DNA of 64,000 nucleotides from Pseudoduganella namucuonensis (GCF_900116645.1 NZ_FPBO01000003.1:186001-250000); one strand, 5' to 3'; positions 53,568 through 63,663 are shown, counted from the first letter of the stretch. Made by a program: numbers and translations. The notes: generated from the sequence alone by a model not told the origin.

Positions 53568-56081
53568 TCAGGCCGCGCGCAGTTGGCGGGCGGCCGCCAC
53601 CATGTTGCGCAGCGCGCTTTCCGTTTCCGGCCAGCCGCGCGTTTTCAAGCCGCAATCGGGATTGACCCACAGTTGTCCGGCAGGAATCACCGCGCTGGCC
53701 TTGCGCAGCAAGTCCACCATCTCCGCCGTGTCCGGCACGCGCGGCGAGTGGATGTCGTACACCCCGGGGCCGATCTCGTTCGGATAGCGGAAGGCGCCGA
53801 AGCCGGCCAGCAGCTCCATCGCCGAGCGGCTGGTCTCGATGGTGATCACGTCCGCGTCCATGGCGGCGATCTGCGGCAGGATGTCGTTGAACTCGGCGTA
53901 GCACATATGGGTGTGGATCTGCGTGCCGTCCGCCGCCGCGCCGGCCGCCACGCGGAAGGCGCGGGTGGCCCAGTCCAGGTATTCGTGCCAGCGGCCGCGG
54001 CGCGGCGGCAGTCCTTCGCGCACGGCCGGCTCGTCGATCTGGATGATGCCGATGCCGGCCCGTTCCAGGTCCGCCACCTCGTCGCGGATGGCCAGCGCGA
54101 TCTGCAGCGCGGTCTGCGCGCGCGGCTGGTCGTCGCGCACGAAGGACCATTGCAGGATGGTGACCGGGCCGGTCAGCATGCCTTTCATCGGCCGCGTCGT
54201 CAGGCTCTGCGCGTACACGGTCCAGTCCACCGTCATGGCCCGGGGCCGGGAGACGTCGCCGTAGATGACGGGCGGCTTCACGCAGCGCGAGCCGTACGAT
54301 TGCACCCAGCCCAGCCGCGTGAAGGCGAAGCCGTCCAGCTGTTCGCCGAAGTATTCGACCATGTCGTTGCGTTCGGCTTCGCCGTGCACCAGCACGTCCA
54401 GGCCCAGTTCCTCCTGGCGGCCCACGGCGAAGGCGATCTCGGCGCGCATGCTGGCCTCGTAGCTTTCTGCGGGCAGCTCGCCGCGCTTGTGGGCCGCGCG
54501 CGCGGAGCGGATGGACGCGGTTTGCGGGAAGGAGCCGATGGTCGTGGTCGGATAGGCGGGCAGCTTGGAGCGCGCCCGTTGCGCGGCCTGGCGCGCGGGG
54601 AAGGGCGAGGCGCGGCGGTCGGCGTCCGGCGCCAGCGCGGCGATGCGCGCCGCCACCGCCGGATTGTTGACGCGCGGGCTGGCGCGGCGGCTGGCGCAGG
54701 CCGCCCGGGACGCGGCCAGCGCGGCCTCGAGCCGCGCGGCGTCGGGTTCAGCGGTCCGGCCCGGCAGCCCGCTCCCGCCTGGCAGCGCGGTCCCGTCGGA
54801 CAGCCCGCTCCCCTTGGGCAGCCCGGTCACGCGAGACAGCCCGGCACCGTCGGCCAGACCGGTCCCGTCGGACGGGCCGCTGTGGCGGGACAGTGCTGTC
54901 GGGGCCGGCGCCGCCTGCGCGGCGAAAGTCGCCAGGGCCGCCTTCAGCAGCGCCAGTTCGTCCAGCTTCTCGGCGGCGAACGCCAGCCAGCTTTTCACCT
55001 CCGGGTCCAGCGCGTGTTCGCCGGCCAGGCTGAAGGGCACATGCAGCAGGGAGCACGAGGTGGATAGCCACAGTTTGCCATCGCGTTTGGCGAAGATGGG
55101 CAGGAGTTGCGCCAGCGCCGCGTCCAGGTCGGTGCGCCAGATGTTGCGGCCGTCGACGATGCCCACCGACAGCACCTTGTGCGCCGGCAGCCAGTCCGTC
55201 ACGCTGGTCAGCTCGTGCGCGGCCCGCACGCCGTCCACGTGCAGGCCGGCCACCGGCAGGCGGCATGCCAGGCTGACGTTTTCCTCCAGCGGCGAGAAAT
55301 AGGTCGCCAGCAGTAGCGGCACGCCCACCTGGTTCAGCTGCCAGTAACCGGTCTCGAACGCGCCGCGCCAGGCCGGCGGCAGGTCCAGGCCGAGGATGGG
55401 TTCGTCCATTTGCACCCAGCCCACGCCCAGCGCCTTGAGCCGGTCCAGCACCGCGCCGTACACGGGCAGCAGCTTGTCCAGCAGGCTCAGGCGGTCGAAG
55501 CCGGCCGCGCGTTCCTTGCCCAGCCACAGGAAGGTCAGCGGACCGATCAGCACCGCCTTCACCGCGTGGCCCAGCGCCTGCGCCTCGGCCACCTCGGCGA
55601 ACAGGCGTTCGCAGGCCAGCGAGAACTCGGTCTCCGGCGAAAACTCTGGAACCAGGTAGTGGTAGTTGGTGTCGAACCACTTGGTCATTTCCAGCGCGTG
55701 GCTGTCGTGATGGCCACAGCACGCGCCGCCATGTTCATGGGCATGCCCGTGCCCCGCCACGCCGCGCGCCATGGCGAAGTAGCGCGCCAGCTGGCTTTGC
55801 CCGGCGTGGAATCCGAAGCGCGCCGGTTCGCAGCCCAGCAACTGGATGTGGTTGGCCACCTGGTCGTAGAAGGCGAAGTCGCCCACGGTCACCAGGTCCA
55901 GGCCGGCGTCGCGCTGGCGCGCCCAGTGCCGGGCGCGCAGCGTGGCGCCGGTTTCCTCCAGCGCCGCCTCGCCGATGTCACCGCGCCAATGACGCTCCAG
56001 CGCGAACTTCAGTTCGCGCGCCTCGCCGACGCGTGGAAAACCGGGAATATGGGTCTGGATTTGTGCCGTAAAAGTCGTCAT
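53568..56081 (-). CDS. metE: cobalamin-independent methionine synthase
   Basis: MetE transfers the methyl group of 5-methyltetrahydropteroyl-triglutamate to homocysteine using zinc. The 837-residue protein is about 70-80 residues longer than usual. The N-terminal half ([22 protein letters not shown]) and the catalytic half are complete. The latter has [34 protein letters not shown], the zinc ligands in [10 protein letters not shown] and the Cys in [11 protein letters not shown]. The extra length lies in the linker, where eight 18-bp units (54756-54899) encode hexapeptides such as [18 protein letters not shown]. It is read divergently from metR, its presumed activator. Confidence 0.95.
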   Translation of the reverse strand: MTTFTAQIQTHIPGFPRVGEARELKFALERHWRGDIGEAALEETGATLRARHWARQRDAGLDLVTVGDFAFYDQVANHIQLLGCEPARFGFHAGQSQLARYFAMARGVAGHGHAHEHGGACCGHHDSHALEMTKWFDTNYHYLVPEFSPETEFSLACERLFAEVAEAQALGHAVKAVLIGPLTFLWLGKERAAGFDRLSLLDKLLPVYGAVLDRLKALGVGWVQMDEPILGLDLPPAWRGAFETGYWQLNQVGVPLLLATYFSPLEENVSLACRLPVAGLHVDGVRAAHELTSVTDWLPAHKVLSVGIVDGRNIWRTDLDAALAQLLPIFAKRDGKLWLSTSCSLLHVPFSLAGEHALDPEVKSWLAFAAEKLDELALLKAALATFAAQAAPAPTALSRHSGPSDGTGLADGAGLSRVTGLPKGSGLSDGTALPGGSGLPGRTAEPDAARLEAALAASRAACASRRASPRVNNPAVAARIAALAPDADRRASPFPARQAAQRARSKLPAYPTTTIGSFPQTASIRSARAAHKRGELPAESYEASMRAEIAFAVGRQEELGLDVLVHGEAERNDMVEYFGEQLDGFAFTRLGWVQSYGSRCVKPPVIYGDVSRPRAMTVDWTVYAQSLTTRPMKGMLTGPVTILQWSFVRDDQPRAQTALQIALAIRDEVADLERAGIGIIQIDEPAVREGLPPRRGRWHEYLDWATRAFRVAAGAAADGTQIHTHMCYAEFNDILPQIAAMDADVITIETSRSAMELLAGFGAFRYPNEIGPGVYDIHSPRVPDTAEMVDLLRKASAVIPAGQLWVNPDCGLKTRGWPETESALRNMVAAARQLRAA
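54756..54899. repeat. 18-bp tandem repeat array inside metE
   Basis: Eight consecutive 18-base units run from 54756 to 54899. On the plus strand they resemble CCGTCGGACAGCCCGGTC-like text, for example CCCGTCGGACAGCCCGCT and ACCGTCGGCCAGACCGGT. Each adds six residues to MetE in frame. The units are degenerate, so the array is not brand new. It lies in the linker between the two barrels. Confidence 0.85.
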
Positions 56082-56109
56082 TTGTTGTCATCCGCGTTAA
56101 ATATTGGTG

Positions 56110-56180
56110 TTGTAAAGTGTGCGGCAAACGGGTTTATAATCAAAACGAAAGTTTTTGCGACTCAACTTGAAAATAATTAA
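56110..56180 (+). promoter_or_regulatory. metE-metR intergenic control region
   Basis: A perfect TATAAT at 56135-56140 with TGTAAA at 56111-56116 (18-base spacer) is a likely metR promoter. Further on, TGAA-AATAA-TTAA at 56168-56180 differs by one base from the MetR box pattern TGAA-N5-TTCA. It lies between the promoter and the metR ATG, where it could serve autoregulation or metE activation. No cobalamin or SAM riboswitch is visible in these 111 bases. Confidence 0.5.
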
Positions 56181-56192
56181 TATAGAGCCCCC

Positions 56193-57101
56193 ATGCTGGA
56201 AATACGCCACCTCCGCACCTTGAGCGCGCTGCGCTCCGCAGGCAGCCTGGTGCGCGCCGCGCAGCTGCTGAACCTGACGCAGTCCGCGCTGTCGCATCAA
56301 ATCAAATTGCTGGAGGATCGCTACGGCGGGCCGCTATTTGAGCGCAAATCAATGCCGATCGGCTTCACCGCCACCGGCGCGCGCCTGCTGCGCCTGGCCG
56401 ATACGCTGTTGCCGGAAATCGAGCTCGCCGAGCGCGACGTGGCGCGCCTGTCGCAGGGCGACCAAGGCCAGCTGCGCGTGGCGCTGGAATGCCACACCTG
56501 CTTCGATTGGCTGATGCCGGTCATGGACGAGTTCCGCAAGCGCTGGCCGGAGGTGGAGATCGACTTGGTGTCCGGTTTCCACAGCGAACCGGCGGACTTG
56601 CTGCGCGGCGGCCAGGCCGATCTGGTGATCGGTTCCGATTACAGCGCCGATTACGCCACCTTCCCGCTGTTCCGCTTCGAGATCCAGGTGGTGATGGCGC
56701 AAAAGCACCGCTTGCAGGCGCAACGCCGTTTAACCGCTTCCGATTTTGGCGGAGAAACTTTAATTACCTATCCGGTGCCCGAGGAACGCATCGACCTGAT
56801 CCGCGAAGTGCTGCGTCCGGCGGGAATCGCATTCGAGCGCCGCACCGCCGAATTAACGGTGGCGATACTGCAGTTGGTCGCCAGCCGCCGCGGCATAGCC
56901 GCCTTGCCCAATTGGGCGATAAAAAATTATCTTGATTACGACTACGTAATTGCACGTAGCGTGGGCGAGTCCGGCCTGTGGAGCGATTTGTTCGTTTCGG
57001 TGCCGGAGCCCTTACGCCATAAGGCTTTCGTGCTTGACTTCGTCAACGTGATACGTGAGCAATGCGCCGCGACGCTGGACGGTATCAAACTCTTGTCGTG
57101 A
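56193..57101 (+). CDS. metR: LysR-family regulator MetR
   Basis: This 302-residue LysR-type regulator activates methionine genes with homocysteine as co-inducer. The helix-turn-helix is in the N-terminal 60 residues (LVRAAQLLNLTQSALSHQIKLLEDRYGGPLFERK). The effector domain has ECHTCFDWLMPVMDEFRKRWPEVEIDL and FHSEPADLLRGGQADLVIGSDY, which match MetR. Divergent placement next to metE agrees. The 3' part is less GC-rich than its neighbours. Confidence 0.93.
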   Translation: MLEIRHLRTLSALRSAGSLVRAAQLLNLTQSALSHQIKLLEDRYGGPLFERKSMPIGFTATGARLLRLADTLLPEIELAERDVARLSQGDQGQLRVALECHTCFDWLMPVMDEFRKRWPEVEIDLVSGFHSEPADLLRGGQADLVIGSDYSADYATFPLFRFEIQVVMAQKHRLQAQRRLTASDFGGETLITYPVPEERIDLIREVLRPAGIAFERRTAELTVAILQLVASRRGIAALPNWAIKNYLDYDYVIARSVGESGLWSDLFVSVPEPLRHKAFVLDFVNVIREQCAATLDGIKLLS

Positions 57102-57222
57102 CAATTCGTTATATTTCGAACACAATGAAATTGGTACGATTGAGCTAAATCAAAGACCGTGCTGAAAAGCGCGAGTACGATCTGATTTTCGTCACGTCGA
57201 TCATCGTTCTCCAAAGGAATAC

Positions 57223-57573
57223 ATGTTTAATCCCGAACAGATTTCGCAAGCGCAATCCCTGATCGAAGCTCAGTACCAAAGTTTTAACACCTGCGCGCGC
57301 GCCCTGCTGCAAAGCAGCGCAAGCCTGGTGGACCTCCAGCTCGACACCGTCAAAACCGCACTGGCCACCGCCACTGTCGCCTCCAACCAAATGCTCTCGC
57401 TGAAAGACCCGCAGGATTGGTTCAGCCTCACGGCCGCCCAATCGCAGCAGGCGTTCGACCGCGCGCAAGCGTATGGCAGGCAGGCGGCGGGCATCGCCAG
57501 CGGCGCGCAGGCCTCGTTGAGTGTGGCGGTCGAGCCGCTGCAAGGGTTATTCCACAATTTGACGCGCAAATAG
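57223..57573 (+). CDS. phasin family protein
   Basis: This 116-residue phasin coats polyhydroxybutyrate granules. It shows the family pattern FNPEQISQAQSLIEAQYQSFNTCARALLQSSASLVDLQLDTVKTAL and a long amphipathic helical structure. AAAGGA lies before ATG 57223. phaA starts 65 bases after its stop on the same strand, so it belongs to the PHB cluster. Confidence 0.88.
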   Translation: MFNPEQISQAQSLIEAQYQSFNTCARALLQSSASLVDLQLDTVKTALATATVASNQMLSLKDPQDWFSLTAAQSQQAFDRAQAYGRQAAGIASGAQASLSVAVEPLQGLFHNLTRK

Positions 57574-57637
57574 CTAGAATGAAGTCACGCTTGTCTTTAT
57601 CACATGGCCACTCCGGCCAAGTTCATTGGAGAAACAC

Positions 57638-58816
57638 ATGGATGACGTAGTAATCGTTGCGGCGGGCCGCACCGCAGTAGGCAAATTCGGTGGCAGCCTG
57701 GCCAAAGTCTCGGCCGCCGACCTGGGCGCGCACGTGATCAAGGGCCTGCTGGCCAAGACCGGCATCGATCCCAACCTGATCAGCGAAGCCATCCTCGGCC
57801 AAGTGCTGACCGCCGGCGTGGGCCAGAATCCCGCGCGCCAGGCCGTCATCAAGGCCGGCTTGCCGAACAGCATACCCGCCTACACCATCAACAAGGTCTG
57901 CGGCAGCGGCCTGAAGGCGACCCACCTGGCCACGCAGGCCATCAAGTGCGGCGACGCCAGCATCATCATCGCCGGCGGCCAGGAAAACATGAGCGCCTCG
58001 CCGCACGTGCTGAACGGCTCGCGCGACGGTTTCCGCATGGGCGACGTGAAGATGACCGACACCATGATCGTCGACGGCCTGTGGGACGTGTACAACCAGT
58101 ACCACATGGGCGTCACGGCCGAGAACGTGGCCAAGAAATACGAGATTTCCCGCGCCGAGCAGGACGAGTTCGCGCTGCAATCGCAGCTGAAGGCGGAAGC
58201 CGCGCAAAAAGCCGGCAAGTTCAAGGACGAGATCATCCCGCTGGAGATCGCGCAGAAGAAGGGCAGCGTGCTGTTCGACAGCGATGAATACATCAAGGCC
58301 GGCTCGACGCTGGAAGCGCTGGCCGGCCTGCGTCCCGCCTTCGACAAGGCCGGTTCGGTCACCGCCGGCAACGCCTCCGGCCTGAACGACGGCGCCGCCG
58401 CGGTCATCATGATGACCGCCACCCAGGCGCGCGAGCTGGGCCTGACCCCGCTGGCCAAGGTCAAGGCCTACGCCTCGTCCGGCCTGGACCCCGCCTTCAT
58501 GGGCATGGGCCCGGTGTCGGCCGCCAAGCTGTGCCTGAAAAAGGCCGGCTGGACTCCGCAAGACTTGGACCTGATGGAAATCAACGAGGCGTTCGCGGCG
58601 CAGGCGCTGGCCGTGAACAAGGAAATGGGCTGGGATACGAGCAAGATCAACGTGAACGGCGGCGCGATTGCTATCGGCCACCCGATCGGTGCGTCCGGCG
58701 CCCGTATCCTGGTCACGCTGCTGCACGAAATGGTGCGCCGCGACGCCAAGAAAGGTCTGGCATCGCTGTGCATCGGCGGCGGCATGGGCGTGGCGCTGGC
58801 AGTTGAACGCGCTTAA
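57638..58816 (+). CDS. phaA: acetyl-CoA acetyltransferase (beta-ketothiolase)
   Basis: PhaA condenses two acetyl-CoA into acetoacetyl-CoA, the first step of PHB synthesis. The 392-residue protein has nucleophile Cys88 in [10 protein letters not shown], the His of [10 protein letters not shown], and the second Cys in [10 protein letters not shown] chose ATG 57638 with GGAG upstream; the frame opens at a TTG 12 bases earlier. phaB follows after 40 bases. Confidence 0.94.
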   Translation: MDDVVIVAAGRTAVGKFGGSLAKVSAADLGAHVIKGLLAKTGIDPNLISEAILGQVLTAGVGQNPARQAVIKAGLPNSIPAYTINKVCGSGLKATHLATQAIKCGDASIIIAGGQENMSASPHVLNGSRDGFRMGDVKMTDTMIVDGLWDVYNQYHMGVTAENVAKKYEISRAEQDEFALQSQLKAEAAQKAGKFKDEIIPLEIAQKKGSVLFDSDEYIKAGSTLEALAGLRPAFDKAGSVTAGNASGLNDGAAAVIMMTATQARELGLTPLAKVKAYASSGLDPAFMGMGPVSAAKLCLKKAGWTPQDLDLMEINEAFAAQALAVNKEMGWDTSKINVNGGAIAIGHPIGASGARILVTLLHEMVRRDAKKGLASLCIGGGMGVALAVERA

Positions 58817-58856
58817 TTTGGCAAAGTAACACTGTTCAAATAAGAGGGGATAAAAA

Positions 58857-59597
58857 ATGGCAAGAGTTGCATTGGTAACAGGTGGTATGGGTGGTCTGGG
58901 CGAAGCGGTTTGCATCAAGCTGGCCGCGCTGGGCTACAAGGTGGTAACCACGTATTCCCCCAGCAATAAGAAGGCAGATGAATGGCTGGCCACCATGCGC
59001 GACCAGGGCTACGACTTCAAGGCGTATCCATGCGACGTGGCCGATTTCGATTCGGCGCAGACCTGCGTGGCCGCCATCCAGAGCGAGATCGGTCCCGTCG
59101 ACGTGCTGGTCAACAACGCCGGCATCACCCGCGACATGACCTTCAAGAAGATGGACAAGGTCAACTGGGACGCCGTGATGCGCACCAACCTGGACTCCGT
59201 GTTCAACATGACCAAGCCAGTGGCCGACGGCATGGTTGATCGCGGCTGGGGCCGTATCATCAACATCTCTTCCGTCAACGGCCAGAAGGGCGCGTTCGGC
59301 CAGACCAACTACTCGGCCGCCAAGGCCGGCGTGCACGGTTTCACGAAGGCGCTGGCGCTGGAAGTGGCGCGCAAGGGCGTCACCGTCAACACCATCTCGC
59401 CGGGCTACATCGGCACCAAGATGGTGATGGAGATCCCGCAGGAAGTGCTCGACACCAAGATCATTCCGCAGATTCCGATGGCCCGCCTGGGCAAGCCGGA
59501 AGAAGTGGCCGGCCTGGTGGCCTACCTGTCGTCCGAGGAGGCGGCGTTCGTGACCGGCGCCAACATCGCCATCAACGGCGGCCAGCACATGTCCTAA
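58857..59597 (+). CDS. phaB: acetoacetyl-CoA reductase
   Basis: PhaB reduces acetoacetyl-CoA to (R)-3-hydroxybutyryl-CoA with NADPH. This 246-residue short-chain dehydrogenase has the cofactor loop VTGGMGGLGEA, NNAGITRD, and the catalytic Ser and YSAAKAG. VTVNTISPGYIGTKMVM and the C-terminal ITGANIAINGGQHM-like FVTGANIAINGGQHM are typical of PhaB. A strong terminator follows. The polymerase gene phaC is not in the window. Confidence 0.94.
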   Translation: MARVALVTGGMGGLGEAVCIKLAALGYKVVTTYSPSNKKADEWLATMRDQGYDFKAYPCDVADFDSAQTCVAAIQSEIGPVDVLVNNAGITRDMTFKKMDKVNWDAVMRTNLDSVFNMTKPVADGMVDRGWGRIINISSVNGQKGAFGQTNYSAAKAGVHGFTKALALEVARKGVTVNTISPGYIGTKMVMEIPQEVLDTKIIPQIPMARLGKPEEVAGLVAYLSSEEAAFVTGANIAINGGQHMS

Positions 59598-59620
59598 GAC
59601 GTCGTCCGCTTCGACTCGAA

Positions 59621-59657
59621 AAGCACCGCCGGGCACCGCCTGGCGGTGCTTTTTTTT
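59621..59657 (+). terminator. rho-independent terminator after phaB
   Basis: AAGCACCGCC at 59621-59630 pairs exactly with GGCGGTGCTT at 59642-59651 around an 11-base loop. It is followed by a run of eight T, overlapping the stem end, to 59657. It closes the phasin-phaA-phaB group. Confidence 0.93.
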
Positions 59658-59696
59658 CGCCGCCGTAGGACAATGGCGGGACCACAGGAGGCTTAT

Positions 59697-61031
59697 ATGG
59701 ACCGACTTTTGCCCGATGGCGGGCTGGCGCTGGCCAGCCTGTCCGAACAGCTGCTGCAGCCCGGCGTGAAGGGCTTGCCGCTGACCGAGCCCATGCGCCA
59801 GGGCGCGATCGGCGTGCAGCGCTGGAACGTGCTGCGCGGCGACACCGGCTATCCGGTCGCGCTGCTGAAGGAGTCCGCGCTGCTGCACAACCTGGACTGG
59901 ATGCACCGCTTCTGCGCGAAACACGGCGCGGTTCTGGCGCCGCACGGCAAGACCACCATGAGTCCGCAGCTGTTCGGCGCGCAGATCGCCAACGGCGCCT
60001 GGGGCATGACGCTGGCCACCGCCGCGCAGGTGCAGGTGGCCTATCGCTTCGGCGTGCGCCGCGTGCTGCTGGCCAACCAGCTGGTGGCCCCGGCCGAGAT
60101 CCGCGCCATGCTGGCGCTGATGCGCGACGATCCGCATTTCGACTTCTACGCCCTGGTCGATTCGGAGGAGGGCGTGCACCGCCTGTCGCGCGCCGCCGTC
60201 GCCGCCAGGCTGGGCAGGCCGCTGCCGCTGTTGGTGGAGCTGGGCCTGTCCGGCAAGCGCGCCGGCTGCCGCACCGCGGAACAGGCGTTGGCGCTGGCGC
60301 GGAAGGTGGCCAAGGCGCCCGGCCTGGAGCTGGCCGGCATCGAGGGCTACGAGGGGCTGCTGCACAGCCATGACCGCGCGGGCAGCCTGGAGGCGGTGCG
60401 CGCCTACGTCGCGGCGCTGGCGGACCTGGTGCGCGAGGCCGACGGCAAGAAGCTGTTCGGCGGCGATCGCATCCTGCTGTCGGCAGGCGGCTCGGCCTAT
60501 TTCGACCTGGTGGCGCACGGCTTCGCCGGCATGCGGGGCTTGTCGCGGCCCGTGCTGCCGGTGCTGCGCAGCGGCTGCTACCTCACCAACGACCATGGCT
60601 TCTACCAGAACCTGACCCAGGACGTCGACGAGCGCGAGAAGGTTTCGGCCGGCCTGCGTCCCGCGCTGGAGGTGTGGAGCATGGTGCTGTCGCGGCCCGA
60701 GCCCACGCTGGCCATCCTGTCCATGGGCAAGCGCGACGCCTCCCACGACATGGAGCTGCCGCTGGCGCTGTACACGCACCGGCCCGATCCCGAAGCCGCG
60801 GGCGGCGCCGAGGCCACCGCGCTGCCGCCCGGCTGCCGCGTCGAGAAGATGAACGACCAGCACGCCTACCTGCGCCTGCCCGAGGGCGACCCGCTGTGCG
60901 ACGAACTGAAAGTGGGCGACCTGATAGGCTGCGGCATCTCCCATCCCTGCACCACGTTCGACAAGTGGCCGCTACTGCTGGTGGTCGATGACGCCTATAC
61001 CGTGCGCTACGCGGTGAACACGTTTTTCTGA
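59697..61031 (+). CDS. D-serine/D-threonine dehydratase-like PLP enzyme (amino acid deaminase)
   Basis: This 444-residue enzyme has an alanine-racemase-type barrel. The PLP lysine is in VLAPHGKTTMSPQLF, and LVELGLSGKRAGCRTAEQAL and SAGGSAYFDLVAHGF bind the cofactor. The C-terminal domain has GCGISHPCTTFDKW, where His and Cys match the zinc ligands of eukaryotic-type D-serine dehydratases. It probably deaminates a D-amino acid; D-threonine aldolase activity is the alternative. ATG 59697 has AGGAGG upstream. Confidence 0.84.
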   Translation: MDRLLPDGGLALASLSEQLLQPGVKGLPLTEPMRQGAIGVQRWNVLRGDTGYPVALLKESALLHNLDWMHRFCAKHGAVLAPHGKTTMSPQLFGAQIANGAWGMTLATAAQVQVAYRFGVRRVLLANQLVAPAEIRAMLALMRDDPHFDFYALVDSEEGVHRLSRAAVAARLGRPLPLLVELGLSGKRAGCRTAEQALALARKVAKAPGLELAGIEGYEGLLHSHDRAGSLEAVRAYVAALADLVREADGKKLFGGDRILLSAGGSAYFDLVAHGFAGMRGLSRPVLPVLRSGCYLTNDHGFYQNLTQDVDEREKVSAGLRPALEVWSMVLSRPEPTLAILSMGKRDASHDMELPLALYTHRPDPEAAGGAEATALPPGCRVEKMNDQHAYLRLPEGDPLCDELKVGDLIGCGISHPCTTFDKWPLLLVVDDAYTVRYAVNTFF

Positions 61032-61076
61032 ACGGGACAGCCTGCTACAATTCAGCCACACCCGCAAAGGATACCC

Positions 61077-62033
61077 ATGCCAGACACGATCCCGTCCCTG
61101 TACCCTCCCATCGCCCCCCTGCGCCACGGCATGCTGGCGGTGGACGGGCTGCACACCATTTACTGGGAGGAGGTCGGCAATCCGAATGGCATACCGGTGC
61201 TGTTCCTGCACGGCGGCCCGGGCGCCGGCCTGTCGCCGGCGCACCGCCGCTTCTTCGATCCGCAGCAGTACCGCGTGATCCTGTTCGATCAGCGCGGCGC
61301 CGGCAAATCGTCCCCGCTGGGCGAGTGCCGCAACAACACCACCCAGCTGCTGATCGCGGACATCGAACGCCTGCGCGCCATGTTCGGCATCGGCCAGTGG
61401 CTGGTGTTCGGCGGCTCCTGGGGCTCCACCCTGGCGCTGGCCTATGGCCAGGCGCACCCCGAGCGCTGCCTGGGCTTCGTGCTGCGCGGGATCTTCCTGT
61501 GCACCCAGCGCGAGATCGACTTCTTCCTCGACGGCGCCGAATGGTTCCACCCGGACGTGTACGACGAATTCGTGTCGCAGCTGCCGGCGGAGGAGCGCGG
61601 CGACCTGCTGCGGGCCTTCGTCAAGCGCATCATGAGCGACGATCCGGCCGTGTACTGGCCGGCGGCGCGCGCCTGGAGCCGCTTCGAGGGCCGCCGCGTG
61701 TTCCTGATGCCGCAGCCGGAGGAGCCGCCGTCGGACACGCTGGACCTCGGCGTGGGCCGCCTGGAATCGCACTACATGGCCAACCTGGGCTTCTTCGAGC
61801 CGGACCAGCTGCTGAACAATGTGGACCGCATCGCCCACCTGCCGGTGGTGATCGTGCAGGGCCGCTACGACGTGATCTGCCCGCCCGTCTCGGCTTGGCG
61901 CCTGCATAAGGCCTGGCCCGGATCGGTGCTGAAAATGATCCCGGACGCGGGCCACGGCGCCATGGAAACCGGCATCACGCGCGCGCTGGTCGGCGCCACC
62001 GAACAGTTCAAGCGCCTGCGCCATTTCGAATAA
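61077..62033 (+). CDS. pip: prolyl aminopeptidase
   Basis: This 318-residue serine peptidase (S33) removes N-terminal proline. The oxyanion part is VLFLHGGPGAGLS, the nucleophile Ser is in FGGSWGSTLAL, the Asp in GRYDVICPP, and the His in DAGHGAME. The length fits the family. It is read after the deaminase gene with 45 bases between. Confidence 0.93.
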   Translation: MPDTIPSLYPPIAPLRHGMLAVDGLHTIYWEEVGNPNGIPVLFLHGGPGAGLSPAHRRFFDPQQYRVILFDQRGAGKSSPLGECRNNTTQLLIADIERLRAMFGIGQWLVFGGSWGSTLALAYGQAHPERCLGFVLRGIFLCTQREIDFFLDGAEWFHPDVYDEFVSQLPAEERGDLLRAFVKRIMSDDPAVYWPAARAWSRFEGRRVFLMPQPEEPPSDTLDLGVGRLESHYMANLGFFEPDQLLNNVDRIAHLPVVIVQGRYDVICPPVSAWRLHKAWPGSVLKMIPDAGHGAMETGITRALVGATEQFKRLRHFE

Positions 62034-62084
62034 GGGCTGGCGGCCTGTTACACTGTGGTCTGGACCCAGCAACCCCCGCGCTAC

Positions 62085-62531
62085 ATGAACATACAAGTCG
62101 GCGACATAGGCCACATCATCCAACTGGCGATCGCGCCGGTGTTTCTGCTCACCGGCGTCTGCACCAACCTGATGGTGCTGACCAACCGCCTGGCGCGCAT
62201 CATCGACCGCTCGCGCGTGCTGGAGGACCGGCTGGACGTCGGCTCCAACGACAACTACCTCAATGAGCTGGACGTGCTGTACCGTCGTTCGCACCTGATC
62301 AACGTGTCGATCTTCTCGTCCACCGCCTGCGGCCTGCTGATCTGCCTTGTGATCGGCATGCTGTTCGTCGGCGACACGCTGAACCTCACGCTGGACAAGT
62401 ACATCGCCGGCCTGTTCGTGGTGGCGATGGCGGGCCTGATCACCAGTTTCGTCTACCTGCTGCGGGAGATTTTCATCGCCTCCGCGGCCATGCGCGCGCA
62501 CCGCCACGTGCGCCCCCCTTTAAAGAAATAA
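62085..62531 (+). CDS. DUF2721 family membrane protein
   Basis: This 148-residue protein has three helices: the first in IIQLAIAPVFLLTGVCTNLMVLTNRLARIIDRSR (family opening), the others in the ISIFSSTACGLL-like SIFSSTACGLLICLVIGMLF and YIAGLFVVAMAGLITSFVYLL. Charged loops separate them. Function is unknown. ATG 62085 is chosen over GTG 62055. Confidence 0.82.
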   Translation: MNIQVGDIGHIIQLAIAPVFLLTGVCTNLMVLTNRLARIIDRSRVLEDRLDVGSNDNYLNELDVLYRRSHLINVSIFSSTACGLLICLVIGMLFVGDTLNLTLDKYIAGLFVVAMAGLITSFVYLLREIFIASAAMRAHRHVRPPLKK

Positions 62532-62546
62532 GAGTACCATTTCAAC

Positions 62547-62999
62547 ATGCACGACTATCAACGCCCCCCGACCCTGCACCGCTACGGCGAGCGCAGCGAC
62601 CTGGAACTCGCGCTCACGCAAGGACAGTTCATCCTGCGTCCCGCGGCGCAGTGCCTCACGCTGAGCTTCTCCCAGGTGTGGGACCGCAAGCTGTTCGACC
62701 TGTTCTCCGCCGACGCCTGCCTGATCATCCACAACACCGAGGAGTTCGGCGAGCGCATCCACCGCGCCGTGCAGCGCGCGCTGCCCAATTGGGCGGGCAT
62801 CGACGGCGCCATCGAATACGGCACGCGCGCCGCCCTGGGCGCGGCCTTCACCAAGACGCGCGCCGAGGCGCAGGAACAGGAATGGCAATTCGCCTGGCGT
62901 TCCATGCAGGCCAAGTTGAGCAACAACGCGGTGCTGATCAAGATCGGCAGCATCGAGCAGTTCGCCGAACTGCGCGACCGCGACACCTATTTGGCGTAG
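62547..62999 (+). CDS. hypothetical protein
   Basis: This is a 150-residue soluble protein I cannot place. It is mixed alpha/beta (LTLSFSQVWDRKLFDLFSADACLIIHNTEEFGERIHRAVQRAL) and has a Gln/Glu-rich helix near residue 110. It starts 15 bases after DUF2721, so it is probably co-transcribed. Its last 13 bases overlap the convergent SRPBCC gene. Confidence 0.66.
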   Translation: MHDYQRPPTLHRYGERSDLELALTQGQFILRPAAQCLTLSFSQVWDRKLFDLFSADACLIIHNTEEFGERIHRAVQRALPNWAGIDGAIEYGTRAALGAAFTKTRAEAQEQEWQFAWRSMQAKLSNNAVLIKIGSIEQFAELRDRDTYLA

Positions 63000-63571
63000 C
63001 CGCCCTCCGGCTTGTCGAGGCGCGCCAGCACGGCGTTCATCATGCGTTCGATGTCGCCGCGGATGATGTTCGTGCCCAGCACCCCGGGCACGTAGAAGTT
63101 CGGCATCAGCTTGCCGCTGTAGACCACGCGCGTGCCGCCGTCCGGCAGCGGCGCCAGTTCCCAGCGCGATTCGTAGTGCTTCATGTCGCCCGAGATCAGG
63201 GCGATGTCGATGCTCGACATGGCTTGCTCGGTCGCGCGCACGATCAGGTGGATTGATTTGGACATGAACAGGAAGCGCGCCGTGCCGAATTGTTCGATAA
63301 TGACCTCATTGCCGTTGCGCGACAGCACCCGGCACGAGGTCATGTCCGGCACGAATTCGTCCATGCGCTCGTAGGTCGTGAGGATCTTCCACACCGCCGC
63401 GATGGGGGCCTGCACGGCGCCGCTGGCGTCCACCTCGTACAGCTGGAGATTATTCTGATGAATGCGGTTGACCGCTACTTCCAGTTTCGGCAGTTCCGGT
63501 TTTGGACTTTGCGCCCGGGCTGGGGAATGCATGCAGGCGCCTACCAGCAAAATCACAAACAATCGCTTCAT
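62987..63571 (-). CDS. exported SRPBCC (START-like) family protein
   Basis: This 194-residue protein has a signal peptide (MKRLFVILLVGACMHSPARA, cleavage near AQS) and a START/Bet v 1-like fold (VDASGAVQAPIAAVWKILTTYERMDEFVPDMTSCRVLSRNG; ending RGDIERMMNAVLARL). Such domains bind hydrophobic ligands, but the ligand here is unknown. It overlaps the convergent gene by 13 bases. Confidence 0.8.
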   Translation of the reverse strand: MKRLFVILLVGACMHSPARAQSPKPELPKLEVAVNRIHQNNLQLYEVDASGAVQAPIAAVWKILTTYERMDEFVPDMTSCRVLSRNGNEVIIEQFGTARFLFMSKSIHLIVRATEQAMSSIDIALISGDMKHYESRWELAPLPDGGTRVVYSGKLMPNFYVPGVLGTNIIRGDIERMMNAVLARLDKPEGGYAK

Positions 63572-63663
63572 CTCTTCAGCGTACGGTAAAGGCCGGCGGA
63601 ATACAAGCGGCGCACGGCAAGTGTTACAAACGGGCGCGCGCGAGCCGCCGGCCGGGATTTTAG

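Noticed and set aside
56082..56192. Possible riboswitch in the metE leader
   Set aside because: Only 111 bases separate metE and metR, without the conserved boxes of cobalamin or SAM riboswitches; MetR control is the simpler reading.
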